Below are positions 1-6,142 of a stretch of 19,711 nt of DNA, in pieces. The stretch comes from DASXBA01 sp046729895. GTDB taxonomy: Bacteria > Actinomycetota > Thermoleophilia > Solirubrobacterales > Thermoleophilaceae. Every line of letters begins with the position of its first letter. Position 1 is the first letter of the stretch. The notes under the pieces are model-generated. The model made no database searches. It saw only the letters and a program-made list of their open reading frames with translations, and had not been told where the DNA came from. The translations under genes and the position numbers were made by a program. Where the stretch lies: contig JBKPHP010000087.1 in assembly GCA_046729895.1 (NCBI GenBank), forward strand, positions 1-19,711, written 5' to 3'.

Positions 1-378
1 GTGGCCACCCCCCCCGGCGGCGCCGCGCCCCTGATGCGGCTGCTACGCGACCCGGCCGGGGCGCGGCCGCGCCGCTTCATCGTGATCTCGCCGCAGAGCG
101 GCGACCCCGGGACGAGCGGCGCCCCCGAGCGGCTCGCGCACACTCTCAAGCAACTCCAGGACGAGGGACTCGAGGCGACCGGCCAGGTCATGCACCCCGA
201 TCCCTTCACCGCGATCCAAAACGCGCTCCAGTTCTACGCCCCGGATGAGATCGTCATCTCGACCTTTCCCGAGACGCGGTCAGGCTGGCTGCGCGCCGAC
301 CTCGTCGGCCGCGTCCGGGCCTCGACCTCCACGCCGGTAGAGCACGTAGTCAGCGACGTCGAGGAGGTCGCTCCCTGA
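1..378 (+). CDS. UspA-like small protein, probably cut by the window edge
   Basis: The frame is open from the first base, so the true start probably lies outside the window. The visible GTG at base 1 falls in a segment (ATPPGGAAPLMRLLRD) that looks like the interior of a longer protein. The rest has an alternating strand-helix pattern: a strand at FIVISP (about residues 26-31), a helix rich in Leu and Gln, then DEIVISTFP and a C-terminal TPVEHVVSD strand. I recall similar universal-stress-protein-like domains in actinobacteria, where an N-terminal segment resembling VVANxTA precedes this part. No ligand-binding motif is obvious. The stop overlaps the ctaE start by one base (TGATG), and a GAGGAGGT ribosome site at 361-368 sits inside its end, so it is co-transcribed with the oxidase gene. 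A role in respiration is guessed from position only. Confidence 0.6.
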   Translation: MATPPGGAAPLMRLLRDPAGARPRRFIVISPQSGDPGTSGAPERLAHTLKQLQDEGLEATGQVMHPDPFTAIQNALQFYAPDEIVISTFPETRSGWLRADLVGRVRASTSTPVEHVVSDVEEVAP

Positions 379-992
379 TGGAGGCGATAGGCGCCGCCGC
401 GGTCGAGCACGAGGCCGAGCACCTCCACCCGCCTCCAGCGAACGTCTCGTCGAGGGTGGAGGCCCAGTTCCTCGGGATGCTGCTGTTCATCGTCTCCGAG
501 GTCATGCTCTTCGGAGCGTTCTTCACGGCCTACTTCTTCATCCGGGTCGTGGCGGACGACCCGTGGCCGGCCGCTGGAGAGAAGTTGCCGGTGGCCGTCG
601 CGGGCGTGAACACGGCGATCCTGCTGTCGTCGAGCTTCACGATGCACTTCGCGCTCGAGGGCGCCCGCAACGAGAACCGCAACGCCTTGAGGGTCGGGAT
701 CCTGACGACCTTCCTCCTCGGGCTCACTTTCCTGACCGTGCAGATCAACGAGTACGTGCACGTGGGGTTCTCGCCGCAGGACAACGCCCAGGGAACGATC
801 TTCTATTGCCTCACGGGCCTTCACGGCGCGCACGTCTTCATAGGCCTCAACCTGCTCGCGTTCGCGACGATCCGCGCCTTTCGCGGGCACTACTCGGCCA
901 AGGAGCACCGGGGCGTCGAGGTGCCCGGCATCTACTGGCATTTCGTCGATGTCATGTGGATTCTCGTTTACAGCACCATCTACGTTCTGTGA
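378..992 (+). CDS. ctaE: Cytochrome c oxidase subunit III
   Basis: This is subunit III of an aa3-type heme-copper oxidase, a membrane subunit that stabilises proton uptake and turnover of the catalytic subunit I. The 204 residues fit the short five-helix form common in actinobacteria: predicted helices at about 31-57, 72-94, 103-125, 138-167 and 183-204. Family marks are the helix-1 segment SEVMLFGAFFTAYFFIR, the LTGLHGAHVFIGL segment and the C-terminal GIYWHFVDVMWILVYSTIYV signature. The N-terminus has several His and Glu residues (VEHEAEHLH). The ATG at 378 shares one base with the upstream stop and follows a strong GAGGAGGT site. Subunits I and II are not in the window and are presumably upstream. 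A 36-residue membrane protein follows 45 bases downstream. Confidence 0.95.
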   Translation: MEAIGAAAVEHEAEHLHPPPANVSSRVEAQFLGMLLFIVSEVMLFGAFFTAYFFIRVVADDPWPAAGEKLPVAVAGVNTAILLSSSFTMHFALEGARNENRNALRVGILTTFLLGLTFLTVQINEYVHVGFSPQDNAQGTIFYCLTGLHGAHVFIGLNLLAFATIRAFRGHYSAKEHRGVEVPGIYWHFVDVMWILVYSTIYVL

Positions 993-1000
993 TCTTCGGG

Positions 1001-1028
1001 CTGGCGGCTGGCAGCTGGCAGCTGGCAG
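1001..1028 (+). repeat. Heptamer tandem repeat, four units
   Basis: CTGGCGG is followed by three exact copies of CTGGCAG, end to end, in the spacer between ctaE and the 36-residue membrane protein gene. The last unit abuts the AGAGGG ribosome site of the next gene. A seven-base unit in non-coding DNA can change number by slippage and would alter the spacer length without affecting a reading frame. Confidence 0.85.
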
Positions 1029-1037
1029 AGAGGGCTA

Positions 1038-1148
1038 ATGCTCAATCCGCTGCGCAGTGAGCAGGAGGCGTTCCGGTTCCTTCTGTACGTGGCGGCCACG
1101 GTTGGCGCGATCGTGGCCATCGTGTTGATCGCCCGGGCGATCTTCTGA
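1038..1148 (+). CDS. 36-residue single-helix membrane protein
   Basis: ATG at 1038 to TGA at 1146-1148 encodes a protein beginning MLNPLRSEQEAFRFLLYV and ending IARAIF. Residues 1-13 are polar, then about 22 residues are strongly hydrophobic (LLYVAATVGAIVAIVLIA), which makes one membrane helix. An AGAGAGGG ribosome site lies just upstream with a short 3-base spacer. Its stop overlaps the CTG that best explains the start of the next gene (CTGA), which suggests translational coupling and supports that this short frame is really translated. Directly after ctaE, it could be a minor oxidase subunit or assembly partner, comparable in place to small actinobacterial oxidase subunits, but no family signature shows this. 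I recall similar short proteins beside ctaE in related genomes, without a known function. Confidence 0.68.
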   Translation: MLNPLRSEQEAFRFLLYVAATVGAIVAIVLIARAIF

Positions 1149-1912
1149 GCAGCCTCCCCGAGGATCTCGAGCTGGCCGAGCGGGCCGCCGGCACTGCCGG
1201 CGACGTGCTGTTGACCCGCTACGGCGGCCCCGTCGAGGGTCTCGAGCGCAAGTCGTCGGTCACGGACCCGGTGTCCGACGCCGATCGCGCCGCGGAGGAC
1301 GCCATCCGCCGGTTGCTCGCCGCCGAGCGCCCCGACGACGGGTTGCTGGCCGAGGAGGGCTCCCGCGCCGAGGCGGCCAGCGGCCGGCAGTGGATCGTGG
1401 ACCCGCTCGACGGCACCGTCAACTACCTCTACGGGTTCCCCGCGTGGTGTGTGAGCGTCGCCCTGAAAGACGACGAGGGCAACGCCGTGGGAGTCGTGCA
1501 CGACCCCCTGCGCGACGAGACCTTCCGCGCGGCTCGAGGCCACGGCTGCGAGCTGAACGGGTCGCCCGTCCGCGTACGCGAACGCGACGACCTCTCGCGG
1601 GCGCTGGTGGCGACGGGGTTCGCCTACGACCAGGAGCGCCGTACGGAGCAGGCCGAGGTCGTATGCCGCGTCCTACCGAACGTGCGCGACATCCGGCGGG
1701 CCGGCGCCGCAGCCCTCGACCTCTCCTGGCTGGCCGCCGGCCGACTGGACGGCTACTGGGAGCGCGGGCTGCGTGCATGGGACTGGGCGGCCGGCCGCCT
1801 GCTCGTGGAAGAGGCGGGCGGCGCCGTGGCCGAGCTGCCCGGCGAGCCCTACGGCCTGGTGGCCGCGGGGCCGGCCCTGCTGCCCGCGCTCGCGGCGCTT
1901 GTGTCGGCGTAG
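1145..1912 (+). CDS. Inositol monophosphatase family phosphatase, CTG start
   Basis: This is a Mg-dependent phosphomonoesterase of the inositol monophosphatase/CysQ/HisN superfamily. Metal-site motifs are visible: SDADRAAE in the N-terminal part, AEEG, WIVDPLDGTVNY (Asp86-Thr91 counted from the CTG) and the C-terminal AWDWAAGRLLVEEAGG. Possible substrates include inositol phosphate, histidinol phosphate or 3'-phosphoadenosine phosphate; the sequence does not decide. The usual first helix is encoded upstream of the first standard start (GTG 1205), as EDLELAERAAGTAGDVLL, and no ATG, GTG or TTG exists in frame between a stop at 1058 and 1205. CTG at 1145 overlaps the previous stop and gives 255 residues, a normal family length. 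A GTG 1205 start would lose part of the first conserved helix. Confidence 0.85.
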   Translation: MSSLPEDLELAERAAGTAGDVLLTRYGGPVEGLERKSSVTDPVSDADRAAEDAIRRLLAAERPDDGLLAEEGSRAEAASGRQWIVDPLDGTVNYLYGFPAWCVSVALKDDEGNAVGVVHDPLRDETFRAARGHGCELNGSPVRVRERDDLSRALVATGFAYDQERRTEQAEVVCRVLPNVRDIRRAGAAALDLSWLAAGRLDGYWERGLRAWDWAAGRLLVEEAGGAVAELPGEPYGLVAAGPALLPALAALVSA

Positions 1913-1950
1913 CCGATCGTCGCGCCCCGCGTAGCCGATCAGTCGCGCCC
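1907..1950. repeat. Imperfect tandem duplication at a convergent gene junction
   Basis: A 21-base unit (1907-1927, GCGTAGCCGATC then G then TCGCGCCC) is repeated one base later at 1929-1950 with a single extra base (AG for G). The first copy contains the stop codon of the phosphatase gene (+). The second copy contains the stop of the convergent PepSY gene (-), so the duplication shaped both gene ends. There is no typical terminator hairpin in this very short junction. Confidence 0.85.
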
Positions 1951-2262
1951 TGAGCCGTCCTCGTCCGCCTTGGCGTCGAGAACCCTGAAGCCGCGATCGA
2001 GGTGCACGTCGACCTGGCTGCCGTCGCCGCGCTTCACCTCGACCTCGTAATAGCCCTCCTCGTCTCCTACCTCCGTCCCGGTGACCCGGCCACCGCCGGT
2101 GTGGGAGAGGGCGGCACGGCTCGCCCTGTCGAGCGCGCTTCCGGTGATCGGCTTGTCGCTGCCGTCGTCGCCGCCCGTGGCCAGCGCGATCCCCGCGCCA
2201 CCGCCGGCCAGGGCCGCCAGGCCGGCGGCCGCGATGAGCGTGCCCTTGAGCTTGCGGTTCAT
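1939..2262 (-). CDS. Exported PepSY-like small protein
   Basis: The 107-residue protein starts at ATG 2262 behind a strong AGGAGG site (about 8 bases spacing). Residues 1-30 form a Lys/Arg start and a long Ala/Gly/Leu hydrophobic stretch (LIAAAGLAALAGGGAGIALA), a signal peptide or membrane anchor. The exported part, ITGSALDRASRAALSHTGGG then EEGYYEVEVKR and VDVHLDRGFRVLD, matches the PepSY pattern: a helix followed by strands, with the final strand ending in a Val-Leu-Asp. PepSY proteins are thought to act as inhibitors or modulators of extracellular enzymes. The acidic tail (DAKADEDGSGRD) is short and its stop lies in a duplicated segment. It lies 87 bases after the cytochrome-cupredoxin gene and may share its transcript. 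Confidence 0.72.
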   Translation of the reverse strand: MNRKLKGTLIAAAGLAALAGGGAGIALATGGDDGSDKPITGSALDRASRAALSHTGGGRVTGTEVGDEEGYYEVEVKRGDGSQVDVHLDRGFRVLDAKADEDGSGRD

Positions 2263-2349
2263 GTTCAGTCCTCCTGTCGGGAAAAGTCGCGGCAGCCTAC
2301 GAAGCCCCGATGAAATGGGAATGAGACGGCTGCCCGGTGGGTTGGGCCG

Positions 2350-3048
2350 CTACTTGACGGTCAGCGTCCCCTTCATGCCGCCCGCCGCGTGACCCGGCAC
2401 GGTGCAGAGGAAGGTGTACGCGCCGGACTTGAGGCTGGCCTTGACCGTCGAGGTGCCGCCTTTGCCCACCACCGGCCCCTTCTCGTCGACGCCGTTGCCC
2501 TCGATCGCGATGTTGTGCTGGATCGAGGCCGGGTTCTTCATGATCAGCTGCAGCGGTCCGGCCGGCGCCGTCGCCTTGCCGGCCGAGAAGGCCAGTGCGC
2601 CGGTCGGGTCGGCATCGAGAGTGAGCTTGCCGCCGGATGCCTTCGCGGTCTTGCCCGCGCTCTTGGGCTTGCCGGCCTGGGCCAGCTGCCCCGAATCCTG
2701 CCCGGGCTCGGCGGCGGCCCTCCCGACGTACGCGGCCACGTCGCGGCGCCTCCCGCCTGTGACCAGATTGGCGGGCATGATGCTGTTGCGCCGGACGTTG
2801 CCTATCTGCCCGTAGACGATGCCCTCGATCGTCCGGTCGGTCATGCCGTCACGCCGGGCCGCGGCGAAGGCGTTGTCGAGGTTCGGGCCCTGGAGCCCCT
2901 TGGTGCCGGCGCGCTTCAGCGTGTGGCAGGAGCCGCACTTCTGGACGAAGAGCGCCTTGCCCTGCACCAGGTCCGAGCTGTCGTCGCTGCCACAGCCGGC
3001 GGCTGCGAGCGCCGCGAAAGCCACGAACGCGGTCGGGAGGGGCCTCAC
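2350..3048 (-). CDS. Lipoprotein fusing cytochrome c and a cupredoxin
   Basis: This 232-residue protein is an exported electron carrier with two redox domains. Residues 1-19 are a lipoprotein signal ending LAAAGC, so Cys19 is likely lipidated. The cytochrome c domain spans about 27-112, with heme motif CGSCH at 38-42 and a probable axial Met91 (NSIMPAN). A Lys/Ala/Gly-rich linker (about 113-140) leads to a cupredoxin at about 140-232. Its probable type 1 copper ligands are His178 (SIQHNI), Cys215, His220 and Met225 in FLCTVPGHAAGGM. The C-x4-H-x4-M spacing is that of auracyanin and rusticyanin rather than plastocyanin. It could pass electrons to the aa3 oxidase encoded nearby. The GTG start overlaps the glycosyltransferase stop (GTGA), so the two are probably translated together. 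Confidence 0.9.
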   Translation of the reverse strand: MRPLPTAFVAFAALAAAGCGSDDSSDLVQGKALFVQKCGSCHTLKRAGTKGLQGPNLDNAFAAARRDGMTDRTIEGIVYGQIGNVRRNSIMPANLVTGGRRRDVAAYVGRAAAEPGQDSGQLAQAGKPKSAGKTAKASGGKLTLDADPTGALAFSAGKATAPAGPLQLIMKNPASIQHNIAIEGNGVDEKGPVVGKGGTSTVKASLKSGAYTFLCTVPGHAAGGMKGTLTVK

Positions 3049-4601
3049 GGAGCCGGAAGACTATCCACTGGCGTGGGCAGGTCGTCGAGGCGTCCGAGGG
3101 CCGCGGCGATGACCCCACGGGCCACGCTTTCCCAGCCGAAGCGGGCCTCCGCGCGCTCCGCCAGGGCGGCAGCGACACGCCGCCGCACGGCCTCTTCGAG
3201 GGTCAGCCAGTCGACCAGCTTGCCGGCGATCTCCTCGACCGCCCCGGGGCCGACCTGGAAGGAGAGCAGGGGCCGAAGGTCTTCCGGCAGTGCGGACGCC
3301 AGCACCGCCGTGACCTCCGCCATCCCCGAGTGGCCCGCGGAGAGCGGCAGCGCCCCGCAGGCGGCGGCCTCGGCCGCAACCATGCCGAATGCCTCGGGGA
3401 AGGTGCTCGGCATGACGTGCGCCTCGCAGGCGGCCAGGACCTGCGGCAGGTCGTCGTGCTCCAAGCGACCGGTGAAGTGGACGCGCGCCGCAGCAGCCGG
3501 CGCCGCCCCGAGATAGTCCGCGCGGCGCCGGCCCTCGAGCGTCTCGAGGAAGGCGCCCAGGTGGCGCAGCTTTCCCGGCGGGCCGCCCTCCAGCTCGCGT
3601 CCACTGGCCACGACCTCCCTCAGCTCGTCGAGTTCGCCCGCCGCAAGCGCCGAGAGGATTCGCTCGAGCCCTTCCCGGTAGGTCCCGAATCCCACCACGA
3701 GGAGCCGGGCCTCCGGGACACGGGCCACCACCAGCGGCCAGGCCGCAAGCAGCAGGTCGACACCCTTCGAGACGATCAGCTTGCCCACGTAGCCCACGAT
3801 CCGGTCCCGGCCGGGATCGAGCGAGCGCAGGGCGTCGGCGGCCCCCCTCTCCCCGCCCCAGGCGGCGGCCTCGCCCGATGCGAGGCGCGCGGCCAGGCGG
3901 GCCAGGCCTTCGCGAGCCTCGGCGGGGGGGCGTGGCCTGAAGGCGTGCACGTCCACTCCCGGGGGACCCAGCACGGTGCGATCGGGGAGGCCGGGCTCCC
4001 CGGTCACCTCCCAGAGGCTCTCGGCGGTGTGACGGGAGCCCACGAGCACCGCCGTGGCTCCTCTCAGGCCCTCCAGCGCGTAGGGAAGGAAGCGCTCGCG
4101 GTGGGGCCGCACCGTGTACTCGAGTGCACTGCCGTGGACCTTGACCGCGTAGGGAATCCGCCCGTCGAGTCCGCGGGCGAGCACCACCGGGCCCATGACG
4201 AGGTGGTTGGCGAGCGCCACCTCGGGGTCGACGCGGGTCGCGACCTCGCGCACGGCTGCCACGTTTGCCTCGAGATAGCGCTCCAAGCCGTCGTCGTCGA
4301 GCTCGGGGAAGGGCACGGCGCTGAAGCCCTCGTAGCTGTCGGCCACGTACACGGGCAGCACGCCGCCGACATCGGGCAGGTAGACCGTGCAGCGTGCCGG
4401 TTCCCGCAGGGTCTCCTTGCGCAGGCCGCCGCCCCCGAAGGTGCCGATCGCGTCGACGAAGGCAAGCGACGCGGCGTCCCGCTCCTGGCAGAGGAGGTGG
4501 ACCTCGTGTCCCAGGCGCACGAGCGCGCGACAGAGGCTGGCGTTGTAGATATTGCTGCCGGTGCCGCGCAGGAGATAGCCATGGAAGATCAGCACCCTCA
4601 T
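3045..4601 (-). CDS. GT-B glycosyltransferase, family 4-like
   Basis: The 518 residues show a GT-B fold with two Rossmann-like halves. The N-terminal half opens MRVLIFHGYLLRGTGSN, a strand followed by a Gly-rich loop, then LVRLGHEVHLLCQ. The C-terminal half has VGYVGKLIVSKGVDLLLAAW (about 269-288), a strand VPEARLLVVGFG, and the nucleotide-sugar motif FPEAFGMVAAE, with Glu403 and Glu411 in the E-x7-E spacing of retaining family 4 enzymes. The acceptor and sugar cannot be told from the sequence. No membrane helix is visible, so it should work in the cytoplasm or at the inner membrane face. ATG 4601 lacks a clear ribosome site. Its coupling to a redox lipoprotein is unexpected; polysaccharide or trehalose-type transfer are only guesses. 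Confidence 0.88.
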   Translation of the reverse strand: MRVLIFHGYLLRGTGSNIYNASLCRALVRLGHEVHLLCQERDAASLAFVDAIGTFGGGGLRKETLREPARCTVYLPDVGGVLPVYVADSYEGFSAVPFPELDDDGLERYLEANVAAVREVATRVDPEVALANHLVMGPVVLARGLDGRIPYAVKVHGSALEYTVRPHRERFLPYALEGLRGATAVLVGSRHTAESLWEVTGEPGLPDRTVLGPPGVDVHAFRPRPPAEAREGLARLAARLASGEAAAWGGERGAADALRSLDPGRDRIVGYVGKLIVSKGVDLLLAAWPLVVARVPEARLLVVGFGTYREGLERILSALAAGELDELREVVASGRELEGGPPGKLRHLGAFLETLEGRRRADYLGAAPAAAARVHFTGRLEHDDLPQVLAACEAHVMPSTFPEAFGMVAAEAAACGALPLSAGHSGMAEVTAVLASALPEDLRPLLSFQVGPGAVEEIAGKLVDWLTLEEAVRRRVAAALAERAEARFGWESVARGVIAAALGRLDDLPTPVDSLPAP

Positions 4602-4668
4602 TTAGACCGGCCGGATGGACGCCCCAATCTCATAGGCGCCGCCGGATGCGCGCGCCGTGGTACCCATC

Positions 4669-4674
4669 TATTCT
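4669..4674 (+). promoter_or_regulatory. Possible -10 box of a leaderless promoter
   Basis: TATTCT fits the actinobacterial TANNNT -10 pattern and ends 9 bases before the ATG at 4684, which has no Shine-Dalgarno sequence. That layout is what a leaderless or nearly leaderless mRNA would show. No convincing -35 hexamer is visible in the GC-rich DNA upstream. Confidence 0.4.
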
Positions 4675-4683
4675 TCCCGCTCC

Positions 4684-4953
4684 ATGCCTGCCCGTCAGAG
4701 GTACCGGCTGCGCGCTCGCTCGGACCGCGAGGTCATTCGCGAGGTCGAGCCCGGCACGAGCTACGTCGACGCCGAGACCGGTGAGGAGTTCGAGGTCGTC
4801 GGCAAGCTGCTGCCGCTCGCGCCCTCCCCCAGCGACCTGCCGTACGCCGTCGAGAACCTGCGGCTTTGCGGGTGCTCCCTCGAGCAGCTTGTCCAGAAGG
4901 ACCTGAACGACTGCCCCCACTGCGGCCGCCGGCTCCCCGCGGTCGAGCGCTGA
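4684..4953 (+). CDS. Small zinc-ribbon-like protein, function unknown
   Basis: The 89-residue protein from ATG 4684 (MPARQRYRLRARSDREV) has a basic N-terminus, a middle part with alternating strands (SYVDAETGEEFEVVGKLLPL) and a C-terminal Cys cluster: LCGCSLEQ then DCPHCGRRL. The C-x-C and C-x2-C pairs could bind one zinc ion as a ribbon. I do not recognise the family. A GTG at 4657 is in frame and would add nine residues, but these look unlike coding sequence and lie over the putative -10 box, so ATG 4684 is preferred. The stop TGA overlaps the likely CTG start of the following lipoprotein gene. It is divergent from the glycosyltransferase gene, with 82 bases between the two starts. Confidence 0.62.
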   Translation: MPARQRYRLRARSDREVIREVEPGTSYVDAETGEEFEVVGKLLPLAPSPSDLPYAVENLRLCGCSLEQLVQKDLNDCPHCGRRLPAVER

Positions 4954-5279
4954 CCCGCCTTCTCCCGCTCACGCTGTCGGTCGCGTTGCTGGCGCTGGGC
5001 GGAGCCTCCGGCTGCGGCGGCGACGACGAGCCGACGAAGACCCCGCCGGCGCCCGAGCTGACGGTCCCGAGTACGACCACAGAGCCCGCTCGGACGAGCG
5101 GGACGGCTCCCGCCACGAGCGCGTCACCGTCCACCTCGACCGGCGGCGCGGGAGGCGGCGCAACCGCCCCTCCCTTGCACGGGCGACGCCGGCCGGCAGA
5201 CGGCGTCCGGCCGCCACCGGACACGCCCGAGGGCCGCTTCGAGCGGTTCTGCGACGAGAATCCCGGAGCCTGCGACTAG
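4950..5279 (+). CDS. Small Thr/Pro/Ser-rich lipoprotein, CTG start
   Basis: Starting at CTG 4950 the protein is 109 residues: a textbook lipoprotein signal (MTRLLPLTLSVALLALGG, then ASGC), a low-complexity Thr/Ser/Pro/Ala linker of about 70 residues, and a short C-terminal motif RFERFCDENPGACD with two Cys that could pair. The alternatives are poor. TTG 4866 would place an Arg/Pro-rich segment before the signal peptide and overlap the upstream gene by 88 bases. TTG 4986 would leave only about ten residues before the lipobox Cys. The CTG shares three bases with the upstream TGA (CTGA), so reinitiation after the zinc-ribbon gene is the simplest explanation. The function is unknown; the linker suggests a surface-tethered domain. 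Confidence 0.7.
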   Translation: MTRLLPLTLSVALLALGGASGCGGDDEPTKTPPAPELTVPSTTTEPARTSGTAPATSASPSTSTGGAGGGATAPPLHGRRRPADGVRPPPDTPEGRFERFCDENPGACD

Positions 5280-5293
5280 GGAGCGTCCCTTGC

Positions 5294-5306
5294 ACCGTGA
5301 CACGGT
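5294..5306. repeat. 13-base palindrome between convergent genes
   Basis: ACCGTG-A-CACGGT is an exact 6+1+6 inverted repeat in the 53-base gap between the lipoprotein gene (+) and the STAS gene (-). As RNA it could fold only as a 5-bp stem with a three-base loop. It may be a weak two-way terminator or chance; there is no T run. Confidence 0.35.
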
Positions 5307-5332
5307 TGCCGGAATGGCCAAGTCCGCGGCGG

Positions 5333-5695
5333 CTACTCGCCTGTCAGGCCGCCCAGGGCTGCCTCGCGCGAGGCGAAGATCGGCATCCTCTGCGACAGCC
5401 CCGTGACCTGGAAGGGGCGCAGGACGCGCTCGTTCGGGCAGACCACGACGAGCCGTCCGCTGCGGCTCCCCAGTACCCGCAGTCCGTTGAGCAGCACGCC
5501 GAGGCCCGTCGAGTCGATGAACCTGACGCCGGATAGGTCCACCACCACCCCCGTCTTCCCCTCCTCGGCCAGCCACAGCAGGCGGCGGGCGAGCTGGGGG
5601 GCGGTGCGGGCGTCGACCTCCCCTTTCGGCGACAGAACGTGCGTGGTCTCGTCGACTGCTTCGTCGCAGAGGCCGAAGGCCGCTGGCGCCCCCAT
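5333..5695 (-). CDS. STAS-domain anti-anti-sigma factor
   Basis: This 120-residue protein is a single STAS domain of the SpoIIAA/RsbV class. These bind the kinase/anti-sigma factor partner when unphosphorylated and release a sigma factor. The core reads VLSPKGEVDARTAPQL, then VVVDLSGVRFIDSTGLGVLL, where Ser62 of DSTGLG is the conserved phosphorylation site, and then LVVVCPNERVLRPFQVTGL. The C-terminus extends through FASREAALGGL. The ATG at 5695 follows a good AAGGAG site. No anti-sigma kinase or sigma gene is adjacent, so the partner must lie elsewhere and the signal is unknown. The first 15 residues (MGAPAAFGLCDEAVD) are slightly longer than usual. Functional class is confident; pathway is not. 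Confidence 0.9.
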   Translation of the reverse strand: MGAPAAFGLCDEAVDETTHVLSPKGEVDARTAPQLARRLLWLAEEGKTGVVVDLSGVRFIDSTGLGVLLNGLRVLGSRSGRLVVVCPNERVLRPFQVTGLSQRMPIFASREAALGGLTGE

Positions 5696-5740
5696 CCTCG
5701 CTCCTTCCCTGGTTAGCGCGCTCGGAAGCGACGCAACCTA

Positions 5741-6088
5741 TCAGGCTCTGCGATGCACGGGCTGCGGCGAGCGCGGTCGGCGAACCCGGGCTGGGAGCGG
5801 CTGCGGCACCGGCAGGCCCGGCCCTCGCCGACGGACCCGCCTGGCGGGCGGCTTGTGGTCCCGCACCCTGCCTCCGGACCGCCAGCGGCCGAGCGGGAGA
5901 CGCATCCCGTCACCGCCCGGTCCATCGTGCTCCGGCCCCGGATCCGGCCCCTCGCCTCCGCCGCCGTCGTCGCCGCGGGAGTCGTCGCCGTCGTCTCGCA
6001 GCCGGAAGAACCATATGAGCCACACGATCAGCAGTCCCACGTCGAAGACGCGGAACCCGACCATGAAGATCCAGCCCTCCGTGGTCAT
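5741..6088 (-). CDS. Small membrane protein with Asp/Gly then Arg/Pro-rich tail
   Basis: The 115-residue protein has one clear N-terminal helix (GWIFMVGFRVFDVGLLIVWLI, about residues 5-25) followed by WFFRLRDDGDD. It then changes to an Asp/Gly/Pro-rich stretch, and after about residue 62 to an Arg/Pro-rich tail. I recall small proteins of this plan, ending in a LPLGR-like segment and a basic tail, in Thermoleophilia genomes, always of unknown function. The hydrophobic segment is certainly protein-like; the tail composition is also what high-GC DNA gives by chance, so the exact C-terminus is less secure. ATG 6088 has only a weak GTGAG upstream. Confidence 0.6.
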   Translation of the reverse strand: MTTEGWIFMVGFRVFDVGLLIVWLIWFFRLRDDGDDSRGDDGGGGEGPDPGPEHDGPGGDGMRLPLGRWRSGGRVRDHKPPARRVRRRGPGLPVPQPLPARVRRPRSPQPVHRRA

Positions 6089-6142
6089 CTCACGCGATGC
6101 TACCGCTACCGGCGAGCCCCGAAAAGGGCAGCGCCCCGGCTA

